From: Herpetosiphon sp042688385
GTDB taxonomy: Bacteria; Chloroflexota; Chloroflexia; Chloroflexales; Herpetosiphonaceae
NCBI RefSeq assembly: GCF_042688385.1
Contig: NZ_JBHUPY010000020.1
Coordinates: forward strand, 24,261 to 88,260
DNA: 64,000 bases
Reading direction: 5' to 3'
The notes beneath the pieces are model-generated. The model was given only the letters and a program-made list of their open reading frames with translations, was not told the origin of the DNA and ran no database searches. The translations under genes were made by a program, and so were the position numbers. The stretch's first letter is position 1, and the number at the start of each line of letters is the position of its first letter. This document shows, piece by piece, positions 34,256 through 42,538 of the stretch.

Positions 34256-35416
34256 ATGAAATCGCAATCTCACGCTAATACGCCGAGTTTACGCCCTGAG
34301 CAAACCGACCAAGGCTTACCGCGCCCTGCTGAAACCGAAGCGCTTGAGCAGTTGGTTGAACAGGCGGCTGAAGCAGCACCTTTAGCTGCTGATCAAATGC
34401 CCGAAGATTTGGCCGATGTTCGTTCGAGCGGCTTTTCGCTGCGCGATAAATTTCTGAACATTAAATCATTGGCATCGTTTGGGATTGCCTTTGCGATTCT
34501 TGGCTTTGCTTTTTGGCGGGCCGATATTAACTTGGCCGATATGTGGCGGCAAATCGGCCAGACTAATCCTTGGCTGTATGCTGCTGGCTTTCTTGTTTTT
34601 TATGGTCTTTTTCCAGTGCGTGCCTTACGTTGGCGAATTATTTTGCGCAGCGCTGGCTTCGAGGTCGATAGCCCTCAAGCCCGCAAGCGTTGGGCCGGAG
34701 TTGGGCCGCTCAGCGAGTTTATTGGGCTTTCGTGGTTTGCCAACTGTGTTGTGCCAGCCAAATTAGGCGATGCCTATCGCGGCTATTTGGTCAAGAAAAA
34801 CGGTGATGCTTCGTTCTCGCGCACGCTGGGCACGATTTTCGCCGAGCGCATCGTCGATATGATTGTGCTGTTTGGCATGCTGGTGGTTTCGGGCTTGTTG
34901 GTTTTTCGCGGCCATCTCAATAGCTGGACGGAACGGCTCTTTATCATTGGCATCGTTTTGACAATTTTGTTGGTGATTGGCTTGATGTCGATGCGCTATC
35001 TTAGCCCGTTGATTCGCCGTGCCTTGCCAAAACGCTTTCACGATTTCTATGCTCGTTTCGAGGAAGGCACACTTTCATCGTTCCGACCTTCACGCTTGCC
35101 AGTGTTATTGCTGTTGACGATCGTCGTTTGGTTGGGCGAGTCGATGCGATTATTTTTTGTGATTGAAGCGATGGGCGGCTTAGGCTTATCATTATCAGCC
35201 ATTATTTTCGTGGCTTTGGCTAGCTCGTTGTTAACCGCCGTGCCAGCCTTGCCTGGTGGCTTGGGCTTGGTCGAAGTTGGAATTGCTGGCGTGATGATGT
35301 TGTTTGATGTGGGCCAAACCACTAGCACCGCCGTCGCCTTTCTCGATCGCATCATCAACTACTGGAGCATCGTGATTTTGGGCTTAGTGTTGTATCTCTT
35401 CAGCAAACGAAAGTGA
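34256..35416 (+). CDS. Lysylphosphatidylglycerol synthase TM-region / UPF0104 family flippase-like protein
   Basis: A 386-residue protein. The first ~75 residues are soluble, Glu/Pro-rich and probably disordered. About eight membrane segments follow. The family pattern is seen in RWRIILRSAGF, GLSWFANCVVPAKLGDAYRGYLVKK (about 160-182), SFSRTLGTIFAERIVDMIVLFGMLV, and ALPGGLGLVEVGIAGVMMLF near the end. Relatives include AglD and YbhN and are often linked to lipid or glycolipid movement. The position between sugar genes suggests a role in envelope glycan or lipid assembly; exact substrate unknown. Confidence 0.83.
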   Translation: MKSQSHANTPSLRPEQTDQGLPRPAETEALEQLVEQAAEAAPLAADQMPEDLADVRSSGFSLRDKFLNIKSLASFGIAFAILGFAFWRADINLADMWRQIGQTNPWLYAAGFLVFYGLFPVRALRWRIILRSAGFEVDSPQARKRWAGVGPLSEFIGLSWFANCVVPAKLGDAYRGYLVKKNGDASFSRTLGTIFAERIVDMIVLFGMLVVSGLLVFRGHLNSWTERLFIIGIVLTILLVIGLMSMRYLSPLIRRALPKRFHDFYARFEEGTLSSFRPSRLPVLLLLTIVVWLGESMRLFFVIEAMGGLGLSLSAIIFVALASSLLTAVPALPGGLGLVEVGIAGVMMLFDVGQTTSTAVAFLDRIINYWSIVILGLVLYLFSKRK

Positions 35417-35423
35417 GCCATCC

Positions 35424-35894
35424 ATGTTAACTGCTACCGAACGCGATGCGCTTGTAGCAACGATTTTGCATTTGCCAGCCCAGTTGCATGCGTTGGTCGA
35501 TCGCTTGAATCTTGAGCAATTGAATACGCCTTATCTGGCGAACGAATGGACAGTTGCCCAAAATATTCATCATCTTGCCGATGCGCAGATGAATTTGTTT
35601 ATTCGCATGAAATTGTTGCTGTTGGAAGAGCATCCAAACCTCAAGCCATTCGAGCAAGATACGTGGGTGACGACCGCCGATAGCATTGGCTCAATCGAGC
35701 CGTCGTTGCTGATTTTGCAGGGCTTGCAAGAACGCGCCGCAACCTTGGTCAACTCGCTTGATCTCGCCAGTTTTGAGCGCACTGCATGGCATCCAGAGAA
35801 TGGCGAAGTAACGCTTGAGCAAATTGCGCGCTACTATGCCCGTCACGGCGAATTGCACCTTGAGCAAATTAGCCAAACTTTGGCAGCAAGCTGA
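35424..35894 (+). CDS. DinB-like (DUF664/YfiT-type) putative metal-binding protein
   Basis: A 156-residue four-helix protein. Family metal ligands are seen as His in WTVAQNIHHLADAQMN (about residue 48) and HxxxH in YYARHGELHLEQI near residues 140-147. DinB-superfamily proteins include thiol-dependent transferases; the substrate here is unknown. It starts 7 bases after the flippase-like gene, so it is likely co-transcribed. Its stop codon TGA is the first part of a CGAAG-family repeat (TGATCCACGAAG). Confidence 0.82.
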   Translation: MLTATERDALVATILHLPAQLHALVDRLNLEQLNTPYLANEWTVAQNIHHLADAQMNLFIRMKLLLLEEHPNLKPFEQDTWVTTADSIGSIEPSLLILQGLQERAATLVNSLDLASFERTAWHPENGEVTLEQIARYYARHGELHLEQISQTLAAS

Positions 35895-35968
35895 TCCACG
35901 AAGAGCACAAAGAGCACGAAGGCGAGTTTTGAAACCGCGAAGAACGCGAAGGGCACGAAGGGGGAGTT
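35892..35968 (+). repeat. CGAAG-family dispersed repeat, copy 2
   Basis: Two head-to-tail units, GATCCACGAAGAGCACAAAG and GAAACCGCGAAGAACGCGAA. The first unit begins inside the stop codon of the DinB gene. Confidence 0.7.
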
Positions 35969-36000
35969 TTAACGCAGACGCTCAGACCACCCAACCAAAC

Positions 36001-36044
36001 TCCCCTCGCCCGCGTCCCGTGGGAGAGGGGCTGGGGGTGAGGGG
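36001..36044. repeat. Half copy of the palindromic GAGGGG repeat
   Basis: CCCCTCGCCCGCG followed by GTGGGAGAGGGGCTGGGGGTGA is the right half of the element only; the left arms are missing. It is followed by TGCTCTATGTTC, whose reverse complement occurs beside copy 6 at 63786-63797. Confidence 0.65.
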
Positions 36045-36096
36045 ACACAAATTCTTATTCAAACTGATTATGCTCTATGTTCTATGCTCTTAACTT

Positions 36097-37251
36097 ATGC
36101 ACATAGCAATTGATTACAATGCAGCAGTGCGTCAAGGCGGTGGAATTGGCCGCTTTGTACGCGAAATAACCCAAGTTGCCGCGCAGGCAGCGCCTCAACA
36201 TCGCTTTTCGTTGTGGTATGCAGCGCGTGGGCTTGACCCTAAAAGCGCTCAGATGCAGGCTTTGCATGAGCTTCAACGGCGTTTGCCCAATATCACGCCG
36301 CGGCCAATTCCCATTACCGAGCGCTTATTGACGATTCTTTGGCAGCGTTTGCGGTTGCCTTTGGCGGTTGAACGGATTGTTGGCGCGGTTGATGTGGTTC
36401 ATGGCACCGATTTTGTGCTGCCGCCAACCACGGCCAAAACCCTGCTCTCGATTCACGATTTTGCCTATATCATCCATCCCGAAACTGCGCCGCCAGAATT
36501 GCGCCGCTATTTGGGTGGAGTGGTGCCGCGCAATATTCGTCGCGCCGACCATATTCACGTTAATTCGCGAGCAACCAAAGCCGATATGGAGCGCTTGCTT
36601 GGTACTGCGCCAGATAAATCAACAATTGTCTATTCAGGCAGTGGTAGCGATTTTTACCCTCGGCCTGAAGCAGAAATTGCTGAAATGCGCCAGCGGCTTG
36701 GCTTGCCCGAACGTTATCTTCTAAATGTTGGTACGGTGCAACCACGCAAAAACGTTGAGCGTTTGATCGAAGCCTTTGGTAAATTGCCCGCCGAATTGCG
36801 TAGTCAGCCCTTGGTGATTGGCGGTAAACGTGGTTGGTTGGCCGAGCCAATTTATGCGGCAGTCCAACGCTATGGCCTTTCCCAATCAGTCATCTTCTTG
36901 GATTTTGTCAGCGACAGCGATTTGCCCAAGCTCTACAGTGGCGCAACGGCGATGGTCTATCCTTCGCTGTATGAAGGCTTTGGCGTACCGATTGTCGAGG
37001 CCCAAGCCTGTGGAACGCCAGTGATTACCTCGACCATCTCGAGCTTGCCGGAAATTGCTGGCAACGCGGCCTTGCTGGTCGATCCTCACGCTACGGGAGC
37101 GCTGACGGCGGCCTTGCAAAAAGTATTAACCGAGCCAGAATTTTGCCAATCCTTGGCCGAGGCAGGCCCACGTCAAGCAGCCAAATTTACCTGGGAAGGC
37201 ACAGGTTTGGGGATTTTGGGGTTGTACGAATTACTCGGCCAACAACGCTAA
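36097..37251 (+). CDS. Glycosyltransferase, GT-B fold, family 4 type
   Basis: A 384-residue retaining glycosyltransferase. The N-terminal Rossmann half starts MHIAIDYNAAVRQGGGIGRFVRE. The donor-binding half contains YLLNVGTVQPRKNVERLIEAF (about 208-228) and the E-x7-E signature YEGFGVPIVEAQACGTPVITS near 290-310. Similar enzymes transfer mannose or related sugars in polysaccharide assembly. The start is set by the family N-terminus; no Shine-Dalgarno sequence precedes the ATG. It closes the plus-strand polysaccharide group, after a half repeat. Confidence 0.92.
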   Translation: MHIAIDYNAAVRQGGGIGRFVREITQVAAQAAPQHRFSLWYAARGLDPKSAQMQALHELQRRLPNITPRPIPITERLLTILWQRLRLPLAVERIVGAVDVVHGTDFVLPPTTAKTLLSIHDFAYIIHPETAPPELRRYLGGVVPRNIRRADHIHVNSRATKADMERLLGTAPDKSTIVYSGSGSDFYPRPEAEIAEMRQRLGLPERYLLNVGTVQPRKNVERLIEAFGKLPAELRSQPLVIGGKRGWLAEPIYAAVQRYGLSQSVIFLDFVSDSDLPKLYSGATAMVYPSLYEGFGVPIVEAQACGTPVITSTISSLPEIAGNAALLVDPHATGALTAALQKVLTEPEFCQSLAEAGPRQAAKFTWEGTGLGILGLYELLGQQR

Positions 37252-37258
37252 AATTCAA

Positions 37259-37290
37259 ACGCCCCTTGCTCGCCATTGAACTCGGGGCGT
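37259..37290. terminator. Hairpin between convergent glycosyltransferase and leuB genes
   Basis: Stem ACGCCCC (37259-37265) / GGGGCGT (37284-37290), with an AT-rich stretch on each side. It probably ends both transcripts. Confidence 0.5.
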
Positions 37291-37298
37291 AATTAATT

Positions 37299-38372
37299 CT
37301 AGCCCAAGCGCTCCAAAACAGCAGCGCCAACTTCTTTGGTCGAGCGAGCTTGGCCAGCAGGAGCCAAATCGCCAGTCAAAATGCCTGCATCAATCGTTGC
37401 GTAAACAGCTTTTTCAACTGCCTCAGCCTCTGCATTCAAGCCCAAGGAATAGCGCAACAGCAAAGCCACGCTCAAAATAGTTGCCAAGGGATTAGCCACG
37501 CCCTTGCCTGCAATATCTGGGGCGCTGCCATGAATTGGCTCATACAAACCAGCTTTGCCTTTGCCGAGCGAAGCCGATGGCAACAAGCCCAACGAGCCAG
37601 CTAACATCGAAGCCTCATCGGTCAGAATATCGCCGAACATATTTTCAGTCACAATCACATCGAAATCCGCGGGGCGGCGCAACAAGTGCATCGCGCAAGC
37701 ATCAACCAAAATATGCTCAAGCTCAATCTCGGGGAATTCTTCGGCCACCACGCGGCTCGCTACCCGCCGCCATAAGCGTGAGGTTTCGAGCACGTTGGCT
37801 TTATCAACCGAGGTCACTTTGCCACGCCGACCACGCGCCAACTCGCAGGCCCGCCGCACTACGCGCTCGATCTCGCTGGTCGTGTAGATGCAGGTATCGA
37901 TTGCTTGCTCTTCGTCGGGGCGAATGTAGAAGCTGGTTTTTTCGCCAAAGTAAATCCCGCCAGTTAATTCACGCACCACCAGCATATCGACACCCTCGAC
38001 CAAATCGGGGCGCAAGGGCGAGCGGCTGGCCAAGGCTGGCGTTACGGCGACAGGCCGTAAATTGGCATACAGGCCCAAGGTTTTGCGAATGCCCAACAAG
38101 CCTTGTTCTGGCCGAACTTTGGCTTTGGGATCATCCCATTTCGGGCCGCCAACCGCGCCAAGCAGCACTGCATCGGCAGCTTTGCAAATTTCGACGGTGG
38201 CTTCTGGCAATGCTGTACCATGGGCATCGATCGCACAGCCACCGATTAAGCCTTCGCTGAAAGTAAAAGTATGACCATAGCGTTCAGCCACGGCCTTGAG
38301 CACCTCGACCCCTTCGGCAACGACTTCGGGGCCGATGCCATCGCCAGGTAATAAGGCAATTGTTGCTTGCAT
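37299..38372 (-). CDS. leuB: 3-isopropylmalate dehydrogenase
   Basis: A 357-residue NAD-dependent enzyme that oxidatively decarboxylates 3-isopropylmalate in leucine synthesis. The start MQATIALLPGDGIGPEV follows AGGAG; the longer frame runs into repeat sequence and was rejected. Motifs are GAVGGPKWDDPKAKVRPEQGLLGIRK, LVVRELTGGIYFGEK, VDKANVLETSRLWR, and EPIHGSAPDIAGKGVANPLA near residues 275-295. It is the last gene of the branched-chain locus and is separated from leuD by tandem palindromic repeats. Confidence 0.97.
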   Translation of the reverse strand: MQATIALLPGDGIGPEVVAEGVEVLKAVAERYGHTFTFSEGLIGGCAIDAHGTALPEATVEICKAADAVLLGAVGGPKWDDPKAKVRPEQGLLGIRKTLGLYANLRPVAVTPALASRSPLRPDLVEGVDMLVVRELTGGIYFGEKTSFYIRPDEEQAIDTCIYTTSEIERVVRRACELARGRRGKVTSVDKANVLETSRLWRRVASRVVAEEFPEIELEHILVDACAMHLLRRPADFDVIVTENMFGDILTDEASMLAGSLGLLPSASLGKGKAGLYEPIHGSAPDIAGKGVANPLATILSVALLLRYSLGLNAEAEAVEKAVYATIDAGILTGDLAPAGQARSTKEVGAAVLERLG

Positions 38373-38413
38373 CAAAACACTCCTTGCTAATTTAACCAAC
38401 AAGCGGTGGAGTT

Positions 38414-38798
38414 CCCTCACCCCAACCCCGCTCCCACAGAGCGGGCGAGGGGCTTCACTTGATGGTTTTGGCATGATTCATTGACCATCCATCGATGCTC
38501 CTCATCGCCCGCGTCCAGTGGGAGAGGGGGCTGGCTTTCAAGGGTAGGTTGTTAAGATCCCCTCACCCCAACCCCGCTCCCGTCCAACGGGCTTTAACGC
38601 CGTGATTCTTGCAAAAATCCTTGCAAAAACGGGTGCTCCCCCTCGCCCGCATTTTTGTGGGAGAGGGGTCTGGGGGGTGAGGGAACGCTCCACCGCCGAC
38701 CCCGCTCCCGTCCAACGGGCTTTAACGCCGTGATTCTTGCAAAAACGGGTGCTCCCCCTCGCCCGCATTTTTGTGGGAGAGAGGGTTGGGGGTGAGGG
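38414..38798. repeat. Palindromic GAGGGG repeats, tandem array of three (copy 4); occupies the leuB-leuD gap
   Basis: Three consecutive units fill the leuB-leuD gap. Units 2 and 3 both contain CCAACGGGCTTTAACGCCGT, then TGATTCTTGCAAAA, then CGGGTGCTCCCCCTCGCCCG, and differ by a short internal GCAAAAATCCTT insertion in unit 2. Short open frames reading through these units are not credible genes. Confidence 0.75.
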
Positions 38799-38816
38799 AA
38801 CATTATCCAAGCCTCA

Positions 38817-39407
38817 TTATGCTCCAACGGTGTTTACGCGGGCGGCATGGCTGGTTTCGTAGGCTTGAATTGCAGCTTCTTGGGCTTGAATATAGCCTAA
38901 TTGGTCGACTCCATGCAACAAGCAATGCTTGGAGAAGGCATCAATTGGAAAACTAATGGTTTCGTCAGCGACATGCACTTGTTGGTTGGCAAGGTCAACG
39001 CTCACCTCGATGGTTTGGTTGGCTAAGCATTGCTCGGTCAAGCGCGCCAAGGTTGGGGCATCGACCACAATCGGCAACAAGCCGTTTTTCAAGGCGTTAC
39101 CTTTGAAAATATCAGCGAAATAGGTGCTGATGACTGCTTGGAAGCCAAAGCCTTGCAACGCCCACGGCGCATGCTCGCGCGAGGAGCCACAGCCAAAGTT
39201 ATGGCCTGCAATAAGCACGCCAGCACCTTGAGCATAAGGTTGGTTGAGCACAAAATCTGGCTCGCTGCGCCAGTCGGTAAACAGCGCTTCGCCCAAGCCA
39301 TTTTTATCGGTAACTTTCAAATAGCGCGCCGGAATGATCTGGTCGGTGTCGATATTTTCAATTGGCAAGGCCACTGCTTTGGCCTGAAATGTATTAATTG
39401 GCTGCAT
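38817..39407 (-). CDS. leuD: 3-isopropylmalate dehydratase small subunit
   Basis: A 196-residue swivel subunit of isopropylmalate isomerase. The ATG at 39407 (MQPINTFQAKAVALPIENID) was chosen over the AT-rich upstream extension; an AGAGG site precedes it. Motifs are NIDTDQIIPARYLK (about 17-30), GHNFGCGSSREHAPWAL, and ISTYFADIFKGNALKNGLLPI. It works with LeuC to interconvert 2- and 3-isopropylmalate, and may also handle citramalate from CimA. An AT-rich hairpin separates it from leuC. Confidence 0.96.
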   Translation of the reverse strand: MQPINTFQAKAVALPIENIDTDQIIPARYLKVTDKNGLGEALFTDWRSEPDFVLNQPYAQGAGVLIAGHNFGCGSSREHAPWALQGFGFQAVISTYFADIFKGNALKNGLLPIVVDAPTLARLTEQCLANQTIEVSVDLANQQVHVADETISFPIDAFSKHCLLHGVDQLGYIQAQEAAIQAYETSHAARVNTVGA

Positions 39408-39424
39408 GTTAACCTCTATGTAAT

Positions 39425-39509
39425 TATGAAATATGAGGGATGAATTATGAATAAGTATGATTGAATTCATAAATATCATCAAGATACTATTCATCCCTCA
39501 TAATTTATA
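39425..39509. repeat. AT-rich inverted repeat between leuC and leuD
   Basis: The perfect 14-bp arms TATGAGGGATGAAT (39432-39445) and ATTCATCCCTCATA (39489-39502) are extended outwards by further, partly wobble, pairs. It lies in the 112-base leuC-leuD spacer and is far richer in A+T than the genes around it. Confidence 0.7.
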
Positions 39510-39519
39510 CTTCATACTT

Positions 39520-40935
39520 CTATAAAATTTCTCGCACGTCGACGATATGGCCGTTGATGGCGGTGGCGGCGGCGGTCAATGGACTGGCGAGGAAGGTTCG
39601 TCCGCCCTTGCCTTGGCGACCTTCAAAATTGCGGTTGCTGGTGCTGACCGCATATTGGCCAGGTTGCAGTTGATCGCCGTTCATGGCGATACACATCGAG
39701 CAGCCAGCTTCGCGCCATTCAGCGCCCGCCGCGCGGAAAATTTGGTCTAAGCCTTCGGCTTCTGCTTGACGCTTGACTTGTTGTGAGCCGGGCACGACCA
39801 ACATGCGCAAGCCATCGGCAACTTTTTTGCCATCCAACAACTTAGCGGCTGCCCGCAAATCGGAGATCCGCGAGTTGGTGCAGGAGCCAAGAAACACCAC
39901 ATCGACTTTTTGGCCAATCAAGGGTTGGTTTGGTTGCAAGCCCATGTAGTTCAAGGCTTTATCCAAGGCCATGCGTTGGCTATCGTCAGCCAAATCGCTG
40001 GGAGCTGGCACGTTGCCTGTCACCGGAATGCCCATACCCGGGTTGGTGCCATAGGTAATCATTGGAGCCAATTCGTCTGCATTCAAAACGACTTGTAGAT
40101 CGTAAGTTGCGCCTTCGTCGCTAGGTAATGTGCGCCAATAGGCAACCGCCGCATCCCATGCTTCGCCCTTGGGCGTATACGGGCGATCCTTCAGCCACGC
40201 AAAGGTGGTTTCGTCGGGTGCAATCAAGCCAGCCCGCGCGCCGCCTTCAATCGACATATTGCAGATGGTCATGCGTTCTTCCATCGACAAGGCGCGAATC
40301 GCCGAGCCAGTGTATTCGAGCACATAGCCCGTGCCGCCGCCAACGCCAATTTTGGCAATAATCGCCAAGATAATGTCTTTGGCGGTTACGCCTGCGCGCA
40401 GCGTGCCATCGATGCGAATTTCGGCAGTTTGCGGTTTTTGCTGCAACAAACATTGGGTTGCCAAGACGTGACCAACTTCGCTGGTGCCAATGCCGAAGGC
40501 CAATGCGCCAAATGCGCCGTGGGTGCTGGTATGCGAATCGCCACAGACAATCGTCATGCCAGGCTGGGTGTAGCCTTGTTCTGGCCCAATTACGTGCACA
40601 ATGCCTTGGTTTTCTGTGCCTAAGTTGTAGAGCGGCACACCAAAATCGCTACAATTTTGAATCAACTGATTCAATTGTTTGCGGGCAATTTCATCGGTTA
40701 CGGGAATAATGCCATCAGCGCCGCGCGGCGTGGTTGGTGTGCTGTGGTCCATCGTGGCGAGGGTTTGGGATGGGCGGCGCACGGTCAAGCCGCGTTCACG
40801 CAACATCGTAAAAGCTTGCGGCGACGTAACTTCGTGCACCAAGTGCAAATCGATATATAAGGTTGCTGGCGATTCAGCGTCAGCAGCTTGAACAACATGC
40901 GCATCCCAGATTTTTTCAAATAATGTCTTGGCCAT
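39520..40935 (-). CDS. leuC: 3-isopropylmalate dehydratase large subunit
   Basis: A 471-residue aconitase-family [4Fe-4S] subunit. Motifs are DHSTPTTPRGADG, VCGDSHTSTHGAFGALAFGIGTSEVGHVLATQCL (about 130-165), VFLGSCTNSRISDLRAAAKLL near residue 350, and AGCSMCIAMNGDQLQPGQ near 410. Cysteines in GSCTN and GCSMC are cluster ligands. The pair LeuC-LeuD isomerises 2-isopropylmalate. GGAG lies just before the ATG. Confidence 0.97.
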   Translation of the reverse strand: MAKTLFEKIWDAHVVQAADAESPATLYIDLHLVHEVTSPQAFTMLRERGLTVRRPSQTLATMDHSTPTTPRGADGIIPVTDEIARKQLNQLIQNCSDFGVPLYNLGTENQGIVHVIGPEQGYTQPGMTIVCGDSHTSTHGAFGALAFGIGTSEVGHVLATQCLLQQKPQTAEIRIDGTLRAGVTAKDIILAIIAKIGVGGGTGYVLEYTGSAIRALSMEERMTICNMSIEGGARAGLIAPDETTFAWLKDRPYTPKGEAWDAAVAYWRTLPSDEGATYDLQVVLNADELAPMITYGTNPGMGIPVTGNVPAPSDLADDSQRMALDKALNYMGLQPNQPLIGQKVDVVFLGSCTNSRISDLRAAAKLLDGKKVADGLRMLVVPGSQQVKRQAEAEGLDQIFRAAGAEWREAGCSMCIAMNGDQLQPGQYAVSTSNRNFEGRQGKGGRTFLASPLTAAATAINGHIVDVREIL

Positions 40936-41037
40936 TGTGGTTCTCCAAATGTATAGTAGGGGTCGGGGGTCAGGGGCTGGGGATCAGTTTCCCCTTTTTG
41001 CCGCTAACCCCAAATCTCTAGCATAGAACTAACGAAT

Positions 41038-41186
41038 GAAACCGCGAAGAACACGAAGATAACTAAGGATTCTGATTCCAAGTATTTGCATTTCTCATCC
41101 TTCCGTTCTCTGCGCCTCTGCGTTAAATTGAGACTTTATTTTTCTTCAGCCTTAACTTTGCGTTTCTTCGCGCTCTTCGCGGTTTC
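41038..41186. repeat. CGAAG-family inverted repeat, copy 3
   Basis: The perfect 13-bp ends GAAACCGCGAAGA (41038-41050) and TCTTCGCGGTTTC (41174-41186) enclose fragments such as CTCTGCGCCTCTGCGTTAAA. It fills most of the gap between leuC and the GNAT gene and ends 7 bases from the GNAT stop. Confidence 0.7.
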
Positions 41187-41193
41187 GGCATCC

Positions 41194-41598
41194 TCAACGT
41201 GTTCGTTTGATTTGCCAGCCGTTTGTGATCGATTCGAAGCCGACTTTGGCATAGTAATCGGCGGCGGCGGGTGCTGCTAAGAGCACTAAGGAACATTGTT
41301 CGCCAAGTTTTTCGCGGGTAAGCGCAATTAACTGGCGGCCAAGGCCCTGTTTTTGGTAGCGTTGGTCAACCGCCAAATCGGCAAGATAGGCGGCATAGCT
41401 CCAATCGGTGATTGTGCGGGCTACGCCGATCAGCTTTTCGCCATCCCACGCCGTTACGATCAAATCGGCATTGTCGATCATCGCTTGCATGCGCGCCAAA
41501 TCGTCGACCGGACGGCGTTCGCCAAGGGTTGAGGCATTCAGCACAGCCACAAATTGCGCGCCGTTGATTACTGTGTCGCTGCTGTAGCGAATGCTCAT
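41194..41598 (-). CDS. GNAT-family N-acetyltransferase
   Basis: A 134-residue protein. The acetyl-CoA binding motif A is LADLAVDQRYQKQGLGRQLIALTREKLG (R/QxxGxG/A form), at about residues 65-92. The start MSIRYSSD overlaps the ilvE stop as ATGA, so the two are translationally coupled. The target amine is unknown. Its placement within the branched-chain locus might be accidental or may reflect amino acid metabolism. Confidence 0.88.
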   Translation of the reverse strand: MSIRYSSDTVINGAQFVAVLNASTLGERRPVDDLARMQAMIDNADLIVTAWDGEKLIGVARTITDWSYAAYLADLAVDQRYQKQGLGRQLIALTREKLGEQCSLVLLAAPAAADYYAKVGFESITNGWQIKRTR

Positions 41599-42518
41599 CG
41601 CAAATACTCCAACCAGTTCCATTTATCGGCGGTTTTGCCGTTGAACAAGCCAAAGAAGGCTTCTTGCAACACGGTGGTAATTGGCCCGCGTTTGCCTTCA
41701 CCAACTTGCACGCCATCGACCGAGCGAATTGGCGAAACTTCGGCGGCTGTACCAGTGAAAAACATTTCATCAGCAAGATAGAGAATTTCGCGCGGCAGGG
41801 CTTGTTCTCGCACCTCATAGCCAAATTCTTTGGCCAAGGTCAGCACGCTATCGCGGGTGATGCCCGGCAGAATCGCCGCCGTCACCGGCGTGGTATAAAT
41901 CACATCATCGCGAATGATGAACAGATTTTCGCCGCTGCCTTCGCTCAACACGCCATTGACATCGAGCGCAATCCCCTCGGCGTAGCCGTTGAGCGCTGCT
42001 TCCATCACGATTAATTGCGAGGAAAGATAGTTGCCGCCAGCCTTGGCCATGGTTGGAATCGTGTTTGGCGCTGTGCGATTCCACGACGAAACGCACACAT
42101 CAACGCCCAATTCTAGCGCTTCGGGGCCAAGATAGGCTCCCCATTCCAAAGCGGCAATCATCACATCAACCGGCGCTGCCAGCGGGTTTACACCCAGCAC
42201 GCCATAACCACGCCAAGCCAAGGGCCGCAGATAAGCCGAATCTAAGCCATTTTCGCGTACCGCTGCATGACAAGCATCAGCCAATTGCGCTTGATCAAAA
42301 GGAATCGGCATGCGATAGATTTTGGCCGAATCGTACAACCGGCGCAGGTGCGGCTGCAAACGGAAAAAAGCTGGGCCATTGGGTGTGTTATAGGCGCGAA
42401 TGCCTTCAAAAACCGATGAACCATAGTGCAACGCATGGCTCATCACATGCACCGTGGCCTTTTCCCATTCCACCAATTCGCCGTTCATCCAAATGTACTT
42501 GGTCGGTTTGATTGACAT
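41595..42518 (-). CDS. ilvE: Branched-chain amino acid aminotransferase
   Basis: A 307-residue PLP enzyme of fold type IV that carries out the last step for Ile, Leu and Val. The N-terminal block is KYIWMNGELVEWEKATVHVMSHALHYGSSVFEGIRAY. The PLP Lys is in PTMAKAGGNYLSSQL (about residue 157). Phosphate and carboxylate contacts are in LSEGSGENLFII and ILPGITRDSVLTLA. FTGTAAEVSPIRSVDG also fits. AAGGAAC precedes the ATG. It lies 20 bases after cimA and overlaps the GNAT gene. Confidence 0.97.
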   Translation of the reverse strand: MSIKPTKYIWMNGELVEWEKATVHVMSHALHYGSSVFEGIRAYNTPNGPAFFRLQPHLRRLYDSAKIYRMPIPFDQAQLADACHAAVRENGLDSAYLRPLAWRGYGVLGVNPLAAPVDVMIAALEWGAYLGPEALELGVDVCVSSWNRTAPNTIPTMAKAGGNYLSSQLIVMEAALNGYAEGIALDVNGVLSEGSGENLFIIRDDVIYTTPVTAAILPGITRDSVLTLAKEFGYEVREQALPREILYLADEMFFTGTAAEVSPIRSVDGVQVGEGKRGPITTVLQEAFFGLFNGKTADKWNWLEYLR

Positions 42519-42538
42519 GCAGTGTTCCTTGTCTAGCG

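Noticed and set aside
38414..38798. Possible CRISPR array
   Set aside because: Units are about 130 bases, are themselves palindromic and vary in internal length; there are no regular spacers and no cas genes nearby.
38538..38827. Overlapping minus-strand open frames of 77-90 codons
   Set aside because: They run through tandem palindromic repeats in several frames, with low-complexity Pro/Ser/Arg translations; open only because the repeat lacks stops.
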